DNA from: Solanum dulcamara
Lineage: Eukaryota; Streptophyta; Magnoliopsida; Solanales; Solanaceae
Assembly (NCBI RefSeq): GCF_947179165.1
Contig: NC_077243.1
Location: 11,146,001-11,210,000, forward strand
DNA length: 64,000 nucleotides
Reading direction: 5' to 3'
Shown here: positions 10,546-22,788 of the stretch, one piece after another
Position numbering within the stretch: position 1 is the first letter of the stretch
Layout of the letters: each line of letters begins with the position of its first letter
Position numbers and translations under genes: made by a program
The notes under the pieces: generated by a model
Databases searched by the model: none
Told to the model about the DNA's origin: nothing
The model's input: the letters and a program-made list of their open reading frames with translations, nothing else

Positions 10546-11712
10546 ATGGTTTCTAGTCACTAATCTATCATATGAAGCAATATTAATTAATTGGTTGAGG
10601 AGAAAGATGTAAATTTAGTTTCCAAGTACAGTGAATGTAATGAATGATATTGAGAAACACAATTACTGGTCCCTTGAGCAACGTGGTAACTAAAATTGGA
10701 GATAGTGATTATAAATCTTTCTAATAAATAAGGGATGAGTAGGTTTCATAGAATCTTGCCTACCACTTAGATATATGTGTAAGCAAGATTTTGTTTTGAT
10801 TATTTAGCTTCATTTTTGTCAATCATATCTCTTACTTATTAATTATTTTTTCATTTTTTCTATTGATTATTTGTGCTGTTAATTAATTGGAGCTATGTAA
10901 ATGAGGGGAAAAAAGGAAGAAAAAAAATTTAAATTAAATGACTTCTTCTTTGTCCATTTCTCCACATCTCTACTGCCAAGTACAAACGGCGTGTTTGAAT
11001 TGAAAGTTACTCCATTTATTTTAAATTATGTGATGTGTTTTCCTTTTTAATATGCTTCAAAGAAAATGATAAGTAATATTCATACACATAATTTATTTTA
11101 AAATTATAAAAGTTTTATCTTATTTTCTTAATAAACTTATATTCAATCAAAGTGCATCTGATAAATTGATACGGAAAAGAATAATTAATTTGACGTAACA
11201 AGTTTAGACCGAACTTAATGATAGTATATTTGACTAACTGAGACACATAATATATTTTGCAATTTATCTAACTTGTTAGCCAACTCTACGTTTTCGAGCT
11301 TTTTTATTGGTCCGAACAAATTTTGAGTTTCAATACATATATAAAAAAAAACTACTTATATGAAAAGTCATATTGTATAATCATTCATCAAAATAATAAT
11401 TAGCAAATATATATTTATTTTATATATTATTGTATAATGCTATACTTTTTTGACAGAAAATAAGTGTATATATTTTATATATTTGGCTAGAGAATATAAT
11501 TGCTTAGATTGATCGATCAAGTAACTTGCCCATTTATATATACGTAATATATGATGAATTTCCTTGATGAAAAATCTATCTTCATCACTATTGAAAAGAT
11601 GTCTCTTGTTTCCTTCTTTAAGAAATATTAATTATCACATTTCTCTTTAGCATGGCCTATAAAAAATATCATCAATAATTTATTTATTTATTAATTTGTT
11701 CATATTTTTTTT
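10546..11712. other. Gene-free AT-rich stretch
   Basis: Mostly simple A/T sequence. I see no gene, repeat boundary or RNA gene here. Confidence 0.4.
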
Positions 11713-13775
11713 TGTCACACTCTAAGAGGATACCCTAGGCATTGCCAGCACTCGAAAGTCATTGTTGGTCACCAAGCGTATCACTTGATCCAATCACACA
11801 TTCATTCATTTATTTACTCATGCACTCATCGGAAGACTCAATATAAATCTAAAAGACATTTGAATGGGCTAACCAACTCGACCATTCGAAGAAGTATAAA
11901 ATAATTTAAACCCAACATCAATTTAACTTCAACTCAAAGAAATAGTATGAAAATCAGGACAAAGACTCAATATCATCACTATCCATTTATAAAGCCTCTA
12001 TCACTATCCAGATGGTGCCGTTGACAAGTTCATGGCTACCCAAAAGAAATTACTAAAAATAAAGATGAAATAAATATGATCACTTCGAAAAGACAAGAGG
12101 TCTCACTACTCTCAGGTAAGAAGTAGATCTTCAACGGAGCGCCTGTTGATGATCTCTAGCACCTGTATCTGCATCATGAAATGATGCAGGCCAAAATGCA
12201 TCAATACATAGAATGTACAAGTATGTAAAATGGCAGGAAGGAGAAACAATCAACAACACTTAACTCAATCTCATCAATCAACTGAAAGGACTCAACTCAG
12301 AGGATTTGCAAATTTAGAATATAGTGAAACTTTTTCAAATCGACTCAATCACCCAAAATCTCAATCAAACAATCCTATCAGGCAAGATCATATCCTAATT
12401 GGGAGTTTCTCTCACCGACAACCATCACATATAAGCCGGTGATGTACAGCGAAGCGATGTCATTGCTACACCCGTCTAATACTTTGTCAAGGTAAGGGAT
12501 GAATCACTATCATTGAATCCACAATCTATCAAAGTCCATCATTTTTGGGACTTAAGAGGTTTAACCCTCCATCATATGTTGGCTTCGTAGCTCATTGGAT
12601 TCGAGTAGTGACTATATTCTTACCCAATTCAGTGCTCAATACTTTTTTCAAAACTCAATGCTCATAAGACAATCAATCTCAATCAAATCAATCAATAAGT
12701 CTGATATGGATTCTTATCAGTTCATCAGTTCTATCCAATCAATTCTTTTAACCATTCAATTATACAATCATTTCCAATCATTTATTTAAGAATAGTTTTT
12801 TTGATAATCATTTATGACAACATTCAGTTGAGACCATTCATTTGGGTTCAATTATGAAGATATAAAAGACTATCAAATTACTTCAAGACTATCATCATTC
12901 TCAAATCCCAATCACAATCATGCATTCACAAGTTCAAGGTTCTAGACTCAATCTTTGGGCACATATTGGTCAAAATATTATGAGGTTTTATGAAGTAAAT
13001 AGTTTTAAATCGTTTGTTGAAGAACAAGTTCGTAGAAAAACATCACTTATGCAATATCATGCAAAAATGTGTCAACTTTAATGAAATTCTCAAGAAACAC
13101 TAATGGGGACTCAATTCATTCACAAATCAACCTATCACAATCATAGGGCACATGGAAGAACAAAGTTCATGCTTTAGTTTAGCCTTACATACCTAGAATG
13201 AAGACAAGACAATCAATCTGGCAAGAAATTACATACCTGAATCTTTTGAACCCTAGCCTCTTCTCCACTCCTTAGCCTTAGGTTTCTACTTATAATGCGT
13301 AGAATGGACTTAGAATTGTTTAGAAAGTCTTTTAAGGTCTAAAACAACCTATATCAATCGTGGGTTAAGTATAGGAGAAGTGGAAAAAAGACCGGGATGT
13401 CCCTTCTTAAAAATAAAAATAGGCAGAAATTTTGGCTTATGGGGGAATAAGTGCGCGATGCGGACTTGTCCCCTCATAGTTCATTTTTTTCGAATATTTT
13501 TTCGATCGAATTTTAACCCCATAAAAAATAACTATAATAAAATTAAGTGCAAGTCCGCTCGCGGACCTGTCGCCCACTCCTTTGTTTTTCGTCACTTCAC
13601 TCCAAAAATTTATCTTTTAATTCGGTTGGTCTAAAATTCAACCGAGACCACTTTTCCGCATGATTTTTCCCCCTGATTGATATTCCGGCCTCAGATTGAC
13701 CAAAGAAGTTAAGAATGCATTGTGTTGTGCGAGCATTTTTTAGCCTAGGGGTATTTTGGTATTACCGGGCATAGT
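11713..13775 (+). mobile_element. LTR of a Ty3-gypsy-type element (fragment or solo LTR)
   Basis: Starts with TGTCACACTCTAAGAGGATA and carries a mixed, moderately GC sequence with CACTCGAAAGTC and GTATCACTTGATCC, then near the right side CGCGATGCGGACTTGTCCCC and GTCCGCTCGCGGACCTGTC. This is the style of long LTRs in Solanaceae chromovirus-type elements. No CA end with a matching target duplication was found, so the right boundary (about 13775) is approximate. There is no internal coding region on either side. Frames inside it, such as the one at 13380-13634, are chance. Confidence 0.5.
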
Positions 13776-13953
13776 ATCTCTTAACTAAATATGCACCCTA
13801 TTTTAGAATAAAGTTAAACTAATTTTATTAATATTTGAAAATTTATAATATTAACCAATAATAACTTATTTGAACTTATAAGATATATAATTTTTGTGCT
13901 ATGTAATCAAAATTGATATTAATCAAATTCGTCCTGATTTTGTAAAATATAAC

Positions 13954-16031
13954 TGTCACGATCCAAAATGGGTCATGAGTGGCACCCACACTTAACCTCT
14001 TAGGTGGGAGAATCAACGATACAAACCCCAACTAATAAATATGACAATAACGTAGAAGCTCAATTAAATACGTTTTCTCAAAACCTGAAAGTAATTACAT
14101 GAAGGACATTTAAATTCTAAAACTAAGTCTGAAAATATCAACACCAGAATAAATAATTAACATAGCATGTCCGAAAACTAAGGACACCATGCCATGACAA
14201 GAGATTCCATCGCCAGCGAGAATGATAGCTCACCCTGCAATCCGATGAACTGGAGACTGACTAGAGCTAAGATCGAGTCGAAGTCGATGGAAGACTCATC
14301 GCACGACACAAATAAAATAAATAAAGATACAGGTAGGGGTCAATACAAGACAACATGTACTGAGTAGGTATCCTCGGCCGATTCAAAATAGAAATCAATA
14401 TGCAATAAGTAATAGCGGGGAATCAACTGTAGCACTTAACAAGTAGCAACCAACAAGATCAAGATCAAGTGACAACACAATGAACAATTTCATAACAAAT
14501 TAACAATATTAAGATCACATATGAGGACTCAAGCCTCCACATCACACTCTTTTGGAAAATGAGTTATTGAAGATTGGGTAGTATTAAGTCATTTCAATTT
14601 GTTTTCCTTTTATATTATCATGCCGAAACGTGACACCCGATCCAAATATATCGTGTCGAAAAGTGACACACGATTCAAACATACCGTGTCAGAATGTGAC
14701 ACCCAATCCAAATATACCGTGTCAGAATGTGACACCCGATCCAAATATAATTAATTTATCATTCTTCATGATTACATTCCACTTCATTAATAATATTTCA
14801 TCAAGCTTTCTTTATTCAAGACATCACTTTTGATAGGGCAAGTTCAAGATTATGGATTTCATGGCCTCGGGATTTCAGACCAACCATCCAAACCACAACA
14901 ATTAGATGCGTAGTAAACTTCACACATTACCCAATGAATATCAATAACTATTAAGAGTCTATCTATGATATATAATAAAAACCATAACCTACCTCAACCG
15001 AAGAACCAAAGTAAAGCAAGCTAATCCACCAATGTCTTTCCTTTCTTCAATGCCTTAAACCAATTTCAATCTATCAAATATATAATATTTATAAGTCAAT
15101 TAATTCATAAACACCAATATTATATATATGTTTAACCTAGACCCAATAACTCACCCAATTCTATAAACACGTTCCTAATCTTGATGCCACTTAACATGTC
15201 AACTCTCATATTTTTTGAATTTTAAAACTAGGGTTAAACCTCAATTAAATTAAATAATCACTTTAAAATTTGAGCCTTTCGTAACGCTTCCGAAAGATTA
15301 AAATTTGTTCAAATACATAATCTTCATAAGAATACGAATCCAATGACACCCATATAGCTATATTTATTTTCAGATCAAAAATTAGGTCAAAAAGTCATCC
15401 CGAGTCATTGAAGTCAAATCTGAATTTTTCTTTACGATTATGTTCACTTATGATAAAATAAACTCACATGTCAAATTTCATCTAAAATGGATCTTTATTC
15501 GACCCCCAAATCAAGATTTTATGTGAAGAACCCTAGGGTCATATTTTCTTATTTCAGCGTTATTTCTCCACCAATATACCCTAAAAAATATGTTCATAAT
15601 CACATAAAAATTTAATGGAAAGGATGAGGATAATTACCTTGACGCTTTGGAATGAAAATTCTTATTTTTTTCTTCTCCTTTATTTTTCTTTTCCCATTTC
15701 TTTTCTTTCTTCCTTCGTATTTTTTTCCCCAGCTTTTGCGTTATGTTCGTCGTCGCTGTTCTCTTCTTCTTCTTTTTTTTTTTCTTTTTTTTCCTCAAAA
15801 GAATTATGTATAAAAATTTATAAACCCTATCCTTTTTCTTTAATAATTGGTATAGAGTATTAATTAAATTAACACTTTAACACACTAATTAAATAAGTTA
15901 CCTAAGTTTTTTCCTCAACTAAATAACCGTAATTATTGAAAAGTCTAAAATACCCAATTAAAAATCTACGGGATGAGTCTTTTATGAACTAAAAATTTTT
16001 AATACTCAAAACGACCTAATGGGTTGTTACA
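13954..16031 (+). mobile_element. Solo LTR, 2078 bp, with perfect 5 bp target duplication
   Basis: The element begins TGTCACGATCC and ends GGGTTGTTACA, so it has the canonical TG...CA termini. Identical ATAAC copies flank it at 13949-13953 and 16032-16036. No primer-binding site, coding region or second LTR follows, so it is best explained as a solo LTR left by unequal recombination. It contains a 33 bp tandem repeat (14620-14749) and a CT-rich tract at 15655-15800. The start motif resembles gypsy LTRs common in Solanaceae; lineage not assigned. Confidence 0.75.
14620..14749 (+). repeat. Four tandem 33 bp units inside the solo LTR
   Basis: Units ending at 14650, 14683, 14716 and 14749 follow the pattern CCGTGTCAGAATGTGACACC then CGATCCAAATATA. 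Each unit carries GTGTCA...TGACAC, a short palindrome, so each can fold by itself. The first unit is the most diverged. Confidence 0.85.
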
Positions 16032-16036
16032 ATAAC

Positions 16037-17137
16037 TATTAGTATTCTGAGATTATATTTTTAGTAATCTTAACAACTATTCTGGGATGACTTAAATACT
16101 CAAATTAGTGGAGTCATTTTTTTTATAAAAAGGAATATTAGAGGTGGTATAGAGAATTATAAAGTGAGTAATTGTATACTCAACAACAAGGTAAAAGTTC
16201 ATACACCAATTAATTTGTTTGCACTTTATAATGGTCTTAATCTTTAATTATTTAGATCTCAGTCATTTAGTTTATTTATTTTCAACGTTTGAATCTTAAT
16301 CACACATATTTTAATTATTAAGTGCGTTTGTTCTTTTTATTTTACAACCACTTAATGAATTTGAATATGTATGAATAATTAAGATCTATAACAAAGTTTT
16401 AAAATTATTAATATGTCTATTTAAGAATTTTTACAAACATAATAGTTCACCGCTACTTCATCTACTTTCACTCACTACAAATAACCACAATTTCAACCAC
16501 AACTATCACCACCTACGTACCATCCACAACCACAAATAATGTCGCAATAAAATCAATTGCATCACTATTAGCCATAATTTGCAATTACCAATTATTATTA
16601 CATTCACTAATCACTACAAATAATTACCATCCTTAATCAATATTATATATAACTAATCTCGAGCATCATTCGTTACCCACTATTAACTATCATTATGATT
16701 CACCACTAATGTGAGGCCTAAGCCACTAAGATTCTCCCACTAATTTTCTTCTATCAACTACTAGTTTGTTTTCACGTAATTTTAGTTGGTTGGTTTGTAC
16801 TAGAAAGAATAACTAAAGAGTCAGACCAATTGATGAGAATGAGGCACATTTCAGGTGATGAGAGGGTCGATGAGACAGCATATATTATTAATTTGTTGAC
16901 AATTGAACCCTCAACATTAATTGGTCCATCTGCACATAAAAAAAATCTAAGAGACAAGTCAATCACTCTTCAAACATTTGATTTCAAAGTTTAATTTGGC
17001 TCTTCAAACTCACAAAGAAATATAAGAGACAAGTCAATGACTAACAAAAAGCTAGACATGTCATTGCACAAAAACCACCAGCCGCACCGCAACTAATGGA
17101 TGGTTCAGACCTCTTGTCACTTCACAACTAACATAAT

Positions 17138-17169
<32 letters not shown>

Positions 17170-19335
17170 TTAAAATTTAAATATTTGTATGCCTACATTC
17201 ATAAAAATATTAAAAGAGAAAATTTTAACTTTTTTTTTCTAATTATAAAAAGTTTTTAAAAAAGAAAGTGTGTAAATTGAAACATAAAAGGTATATAACA
17301 ATATTAAGTTTATACCATATTCAATTTGAGATAACAATTCTTAATTAGATATTTTTAAAATAACATTAATGTCCTTCTCCATGGTTGTTCCTCCAAAAAT
17401 AAATTAAGAAGTCAATGTTAAAATCAGAAATAAGAATCTGTTTAAGTTTATCTATTGTAAAACCAACCATGTGTTTTATTATTATATACCTCAATTTGTA
17501 TGTCTCATGTTTAATCTAATAAACTAAATATAAATTAAAAAAAAAATAAAAAGAGAAAAGTATATTCACTCAATAATATGATTATTTAATTCTCATATTA
17601 TTATAATCTTCAGAGTGTATATAATTCTAGTAGATTACTTATTTGTGAACCAAAAACAACCTTACTCTATCAAGTTAATTAACAGCTATTTAAATTAATT
17701 CTTTTCTACAAATTAGTTTCTTGATAATTAATCTAACTAAAAAAGAGCAAATTAGTAGTACATTATTCATTAAAATAACTTATTGGTCTACTTTTCCATC
17801 ATCCAATATCTTTATATATTCATTTTTTCAAGCTGCCAATCACATTGAGTTGAAGTACATTTCATCCAATAACAATATTTAACCTTTATTTTGTGTTAAG
17901 CTATATTAGTCATCAAATATATATATTGTCTAGGGCCACATGATGTTACCTCGTCACATTATTTTTCGTTAAGAATATAATTGTACCTCGTTATAGATCA
18001 TGTAATTTTGTACTAAATTGTTTGACAAGTTTGCTCATCCACAGACCAACAACCACGTTTCAATACTCTTTTAACACAGATCTTTTTCTCATTGGATTCC
18101 ATTGTTGGTTTCCATTTCCAGAGTTTTCTACAACTTATATATTAGTAAGAAATGCACAAACAATCACTTTTTGAATGGCTAATCAAATTTTAAATAATAT
18201 TTTTAAATTTATTAATTTATCTTTGATGCTTTTTAATGGAAAAATAACATTTGACCAATCATATTTTTAGATTAAAATATAAAACCTATGAAAAAATCTT
18301 GAAGTTTACAACTTACAAGTTTGAATTTCATGAATCATTACTAGAGTATTTTGAACTTTATGAATTATTCTTGAAATTTGAAATTCTAGGAAAGTTTCAA
18401 ATTTCAAGAACCTTTCGAATTCAAGCACATTAACTGTGCTCGAGTTTCACATATTAAAATTTTAAACATCAACATTCTATGCTAGAGTTATATCATATTT
18501 TAGCTAGAGTTATTTTTAACCAAATTTTATTTTCGTATTAAATCTATTTAACCGAAATTGAGCTCACCCATGACGTGCATCCCCAACTATTTTATACCAA
18601 AAAGGACTATAAATATCCTTATCCTATGAAAAATGGTTCACAAATATCTTTCATTTATTTTTTGATTTAAAAATATCTTTAATCTATTTTTCTTTTGACT
18701 CAAAAATACTCGTCAATTTCTGTCTTTGATATAACCAAAAAGAGTTGGATGCAATTTATCACTATATCTTTAATTCTTTTATAAAATCATGTTTGAATTT
18801 GCACCAAATATTAATTAGATGTGGGACTACATATTTTCTAGAATATTATTTTTAACAAAAATAAAATAACTAACTTCACTACTAAAATAAATTTCATAAA
18901 TAGCATTTCATGAGTTTATTGTCTCCTCCTTTCCTATTAAACATCTCCAACACTCACCTCTTGTACCTCCACCATCTTCAAATCCCTACCTCCACATATA
19001 AATAATTTTAAAATAATACTTTTATAAATATTTATCAAATATAAAAAAAATTAAGTAAAAAACCTATTTAATTTTTTAAAAATATTTTTTATGAAAGATA
19101 TTTTCCAATCACACCCGCTCCTCATAAGTTTCAAGAAAACCAGTGAAAAGCACTTTTAGCCGATCAAGCAACGTAAGTCTATGTGTATGGTCTTCTTCTT
19201 TTTTTCTTTGGGTTGTGATTATCACAAATGGTAAATAATGGAATTATACAACTAATTGAAATTTATCAACATAAAGTGGATAAAATTCGGCGCTGCAATC
19301 ATGTAAATGAAGAAGTTAATAAAATTTAAAAAATA
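16037..19335. other. Gene-free AT-rich stretch
   Basis: No gene recognised. Contains an A/C-rich tract at about 16440-16660 and an AT dinucleotide run at about 17143-17170. The inverted repeat at 18368-18410 is listed separately. Confidence 0.4.
18368..18410. repeat. Perfect 16 bp inverted repeat with 11 bp loop
   Basis: TTCTTGAAATTTGAAA at 18368-18383 is exactly inverted at 18395-18410. The surrounding 150 bases also repeat GAATT/TTGAA motifs. There is no T-tract or gene to make it a terminator, and the arms are too short for a typical plant microRNA precursor. Confidence 0.8.
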
Positions 19336-19545
19336 ATGTAAATCATGAAGTTGTAGTGGTATCAATATGGATTGTGATACAATAGTGAGAATATTCGATT
19401 CTTAATCAGAGTCTCGAATTCAAGCTCTGAATATGGTGAAAATCATGTTGGAAGTGTCACCTCTAAATGAACCTTGCAATGTGCAATCTGAATTAAGTCG
19501 AAACTCCACGCGATTTCGAACATTGAAAAAATAAAATAAAATGAA
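19336..19545 (+). mobile_element. tRNA-derived SINE (SolS-like), diverged
   Basis: GTTGTAGTGGTATCAATATG near the 5' end, then a B-box-like AGAGTCTCGAATTCAAGC, GTTGGAAGTGTCACCTC, AATTAAGTCGAAACTCCACG and an A-rich tail. It aligns by eye along its length with the SINE at 21619-21808. ATGAAGT before the start and ATGAAGT after the tail may be the remains of a target duplication. Confidence 0.6.
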
Positions 19546-20305
19546 GTGTACTAGTTCTTCTTCTTTAGATCAGTTTCGAGTACTTTTATATGCTGTTAAA
19601 GAAGAATATAATCCATGATATGATTGATGACATCCCTTTGTAAGCTGTTCACTGAAAGCATTTATTTTTGAAAAGGATTATTAGTACTATTGACATCAAA
19701 TCATTTTATTTATTTTTTTGAAAAAAAAAACAAAAAAACACTATTATTTCTTTAAAAAGGAAATACTAGTTGTTAATTGGTCCAATCAAATCACTCGTTG
19801 TATGGTTCAAAATATAATAGTGTCCTCTTCTTACAATTAATTGTATGCTTTTAATTTATATGTTTTACATTTTTTCTCATTTATTTTTGAAAAAATGTAA
19901 CTTTAATTTCATGACAATGTTAAATTAAGACTAAAAATAATATTTTAATACGTACAATGTGAAATACATTTTAAAGTTTAAGATCAAAAAAATTAATAAT
20001 TTCTCATTCATTAAGACAATTAAAATGAAAGGAAAGGAGTATTAATCAAAAATATGTTTTAAGATATAAATTGTTTGCGAAATCATATTCCTATTTTATA
20101 ATGTTCGTACTCTCTATATACAAATATTTATTTTAAAAATTATGTGACATATCTTCAAAATAAACTAATATATATATTGGATGTAATTTAATTGCATATA
20201 GTCATGGGCACATGTCACAACTCATGCCATTTGACTGATGAGGAGGATATATATTTGTATATATCTGTATCTTCCTACCAACCAACACCAATTTTTTTGG
20301 TAGTA

Positions 20306-20533
20306 CTCCCATTTTATTTTATGTGGCATTATTTCATTTGACACAGTATTTAAAAAAATAAATTAAAAAAAATTTATGGTCTAAAATAATTTTTAAATAT
20401 TTATTTGACTATAAATCATTTCATTAAGAATAAAATAAAATTAAATTAAATTATTTTTAATTATAATAAAATAATATTATTTTTTGAGCGGATTAAAAAG
20501 TAAAATGTGTCACATCAAATGAAACAGAAGGAG
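20306..20533. mobile_element. Stowaway-like MITE, 228 bp
   Basis: Left end CTCCCATTTTATTTTATGTG pairs with the inverse of the right end (CTCCTTCTGTTTCATTTGAT), and the element is flanked by TA on both sides (20304-20305, 20534-20535). The interior is A/T only. Confidence 0.7.
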
Positions 20534-20837
20534 TAATATTTTTGACAATTCTGGAAAACGGATATTATTTACATGATTCTGGTAAATGTCCTTGTTCCCA
20601 AATTTCTGCATAGATCTTTTTTCTAATATAAAGTATAAAGTATTAAAAAAGAAAACATCAGCATGTTGTGTATACATTCTAAATTACCAACCACAATATC
20701 TAACTAGTATTATGACTTAATTAATTGATTTCATTTTATGTAATAGTCGATTTATTAGTTATTAATACAATGAGATAAGATACAGAACACAGTAAGAGCT
20801 TTAGTACATCATTCAACTATATATATATCAAAATTAT

Positions 20838-21010
20838 TTTCACTACAACAACAATAATAACTTAGTGAAATTTCACAACGTGGATCTGGAAAGGATAAAG
20901 TGTACGCAAACCTTACTCCTACCAAGGCAGGAGGTTGTTTCCGGAAAATCCTCGACTCAAAAGAAGCATAAAAAGAGGTCAGATAAGGCTAAAAAATTCA
21001 AAGTAATATG
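20838..21010 (+). mobile_element. Au-type SINE-like element
   Basis: The order CAACGTGGATCTGGAAAGGA, AAAGTGTACGCAAACCTTAC, TCCTACC, GGAGGTTGTTTCCGG and CCTCGACTCAAAAGAAGC is a diverged copy of the well-known angiosperm Au-type SINE, normally GTGTACGCAGACCTTACCCC followed by TGTTTCCGATAGACCCTCGG. A small remnant (AAAATGTACGCAAATTT) is near 26436. Confidence 0.6.
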
Positions 21011-21618
21011 AAAATTTAAAAAAATCACAAAAAAAAAATTCTTTTTTTCTTGTACTCATACTCATTTACACCCTCCATTCATTTTTATTTGTGAAAGCCA
21101 ATACAATATTATTAGAGTTGTTCCTTCTATAGTGACCCCAACCTTGGATGATATTTATATATTGGGAACTGGGAAGCCCATTAATTAGCATATCACGATA
21201 TGCCTAGGCCTAGCATTGCCGCCATAGTGGAAATACGATACGAATAGTATTGTATGATGGTAAGTCACATCATATATATTTGAGTAAAATCTTCACTAGA
21301 ATTGAACTTTGTCTATTTATCCCTTGCGTTGTCAATTCTATCGAGAATGACTTTTTGAAAACCTTTGTCCAATATATGTATGCTAAATCAAATATTCACT
21401 CCGTTTATATTCATTGTTTAAATTTTGAAACAAACATAGAAACCGAACTGTAATTCCACTATATATGATTTCTAAAGTAGTATAATATAATGTTTGCAAA
21501 AATCCAATTATTAATTTTTAGTCCAGTACTACTAACACATTGATCCTTCTTCAAATACATATTTGTATTATTACATATAAATTAGAATTAAGTTAGAATA
21601 ACAGTTTAGTTATAATTA

Positions 21619-21808
21619 GCATGGGTTGTGGTGCAGTAATGACACTGTTTCACTCTGATCAGAGGTCTCGAATTTGAGCACCTGGGTATAGAAAAAACTT
21701 TGTTGAGAGTGTCACCCCCGAATGGGCCCTGCAGTGACGATTCGAATTTAATCGAAGCTCCACGGGCTTCGGACACCGGATGAAAAATAAAAAAAAAATA
21801 CATTTTAT
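21619..21808 (+). mobile_element. tRNA-derived SINE (SolS-like), 190 bp with 9 bp target duplication
   Basis: An A-box-like GTTGTGGTGCAGTAATGAC, a B-box-like AGAGGTCTCGAATTTGAGC, a body with GAGAGTGTCACCCCCGAATG and CGAAGCTCCACGGGCTTCGG, and an A-rich tail. Identical TTATAATTA copies flank it (21610-21618 and 21809-21817). This is the best preserved of four related copies in the window. Confidence 0.75.
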
Positions 21809-22194
21809 TTATAATTATTGAGATTAAACCAAACACATTTTATTTTATGTATATTCGTTTTAGTTCAATGAATCAAACAGTTACTAATAAAATATTCATT
21901 AGTAGATCTCATATTGTAATATTTTTATTATTATACTAGACTAACTTGTTTACTCATCGACACCTAAGTATATATCTATACACCCTTAATGTTTGTTGTA
22001 ATTGATAATTTATTTTATTTTTAACATTAGAAATTTAAATTTAATCTTGTTTACTTAAAAATATTACCTAATTACATAATTAGTTACATAGATAATATAC
22101 ACACTTTGATAACGTAAATGCATTTTCCAAATAATAGTCCCCAATCAATATAAATTATTGTGAGATGATTAAAATCATTTTATTTTAATTAAGA

Positions 22195-22300
22195 ATTTTG
22201 CATTCAGTATTTGAAATGAAGAGCGATGTTAGGAGTGATGTCTCGAATGAATTTTGTAATGCATAAATTCAAATTTAATAGAATTTCAATACCAATGTCA
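22195..22300 (+). mobile_element. SINE 3' fragment, strongly diverged
   Basis: GATGTTAGGAGTGATGTCTC, GAATGAATTTTGTAATGCAT and AAATTCAAATTTAATAGAAT follow the order of the SINE body at 21700-21770. It lies only about 70 bases before the first G-box of the promoter at 22366. Confidence 0.4.
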
Positions 22301-22365
22301 GTGGCTCTCGTCAAAAATATCAGAACCTTTGAACCCACCAATTTTGCTTTAGTAGAATCTGACGT

Positions 22366-22680
22366 CCACGTGGTGCAATCGTTAGAGAGAGTTCTAACGG
22401 GATTGGCTTACGATTGGACCACGTGTTCTTCTTCTGGATGTTACTCCACTATTACACGTCCCATTAGACTACCCTTAAGGGCCTACGTGTCCCTCTTTTG
22501 ATGCCATTACTTAACACTCCCTGCATTCTTATTGGCTAATAGAATGGGGGCCATCCCTAAATGTAGCGCCACGCTATAACATTAGCCAATCAGCTCTCTG
22601 CGCTGTTTCACCTCTCTTCTCCCACGTGTTATTCACCACCCTCACACGCGTCCTCTCCTCTCTCTGCCCACTTATAAATT
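22366..22680 (+). promoter_or_regulatory. Promoter of the DUF7950 gene with ACGT-element cluster and TATA box
   Basis: A palindromic G-box CCACGTGG is at 22366-22373. CCACGTGT is at 22419-22426 and again at 22622-22629, and TACGTGTC at 22484-22491. These ACGT cores are binding sites of bZIP/bHLH factors and match ABRE-type elements, which suggests light or abscisic acid/stress control (inference). A CCAAT box is at 22586-22590 and a TATA box (TATAAAT) at 22674-22680, about 109 bases before the start codon, placing transcription start near 22705. Confidence 0.7.
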
Positions 22681-22788
22681 CACCTCCTCTCTTTGCACTA
22701 ATCTCTGCATTCAAATCAAAAATTTCCTTCCAAGAAAAAATATTTTTCTCTTCTGAGATTTTAGAGTTGGAGAACAAAATAACACGAA

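Noticed and set aside
13380..13634. 84-codon frame
   Set aside because: Lies inside the LTR fragment at 11713-13775 and has no protein-like motif.
15615..15863. Phe/Ser-rich 82-codon frame with a hydrophobic look
   Set aside because: Caused by the CT-rich tract of the solo LTR; low complexity, not a membrane protein.
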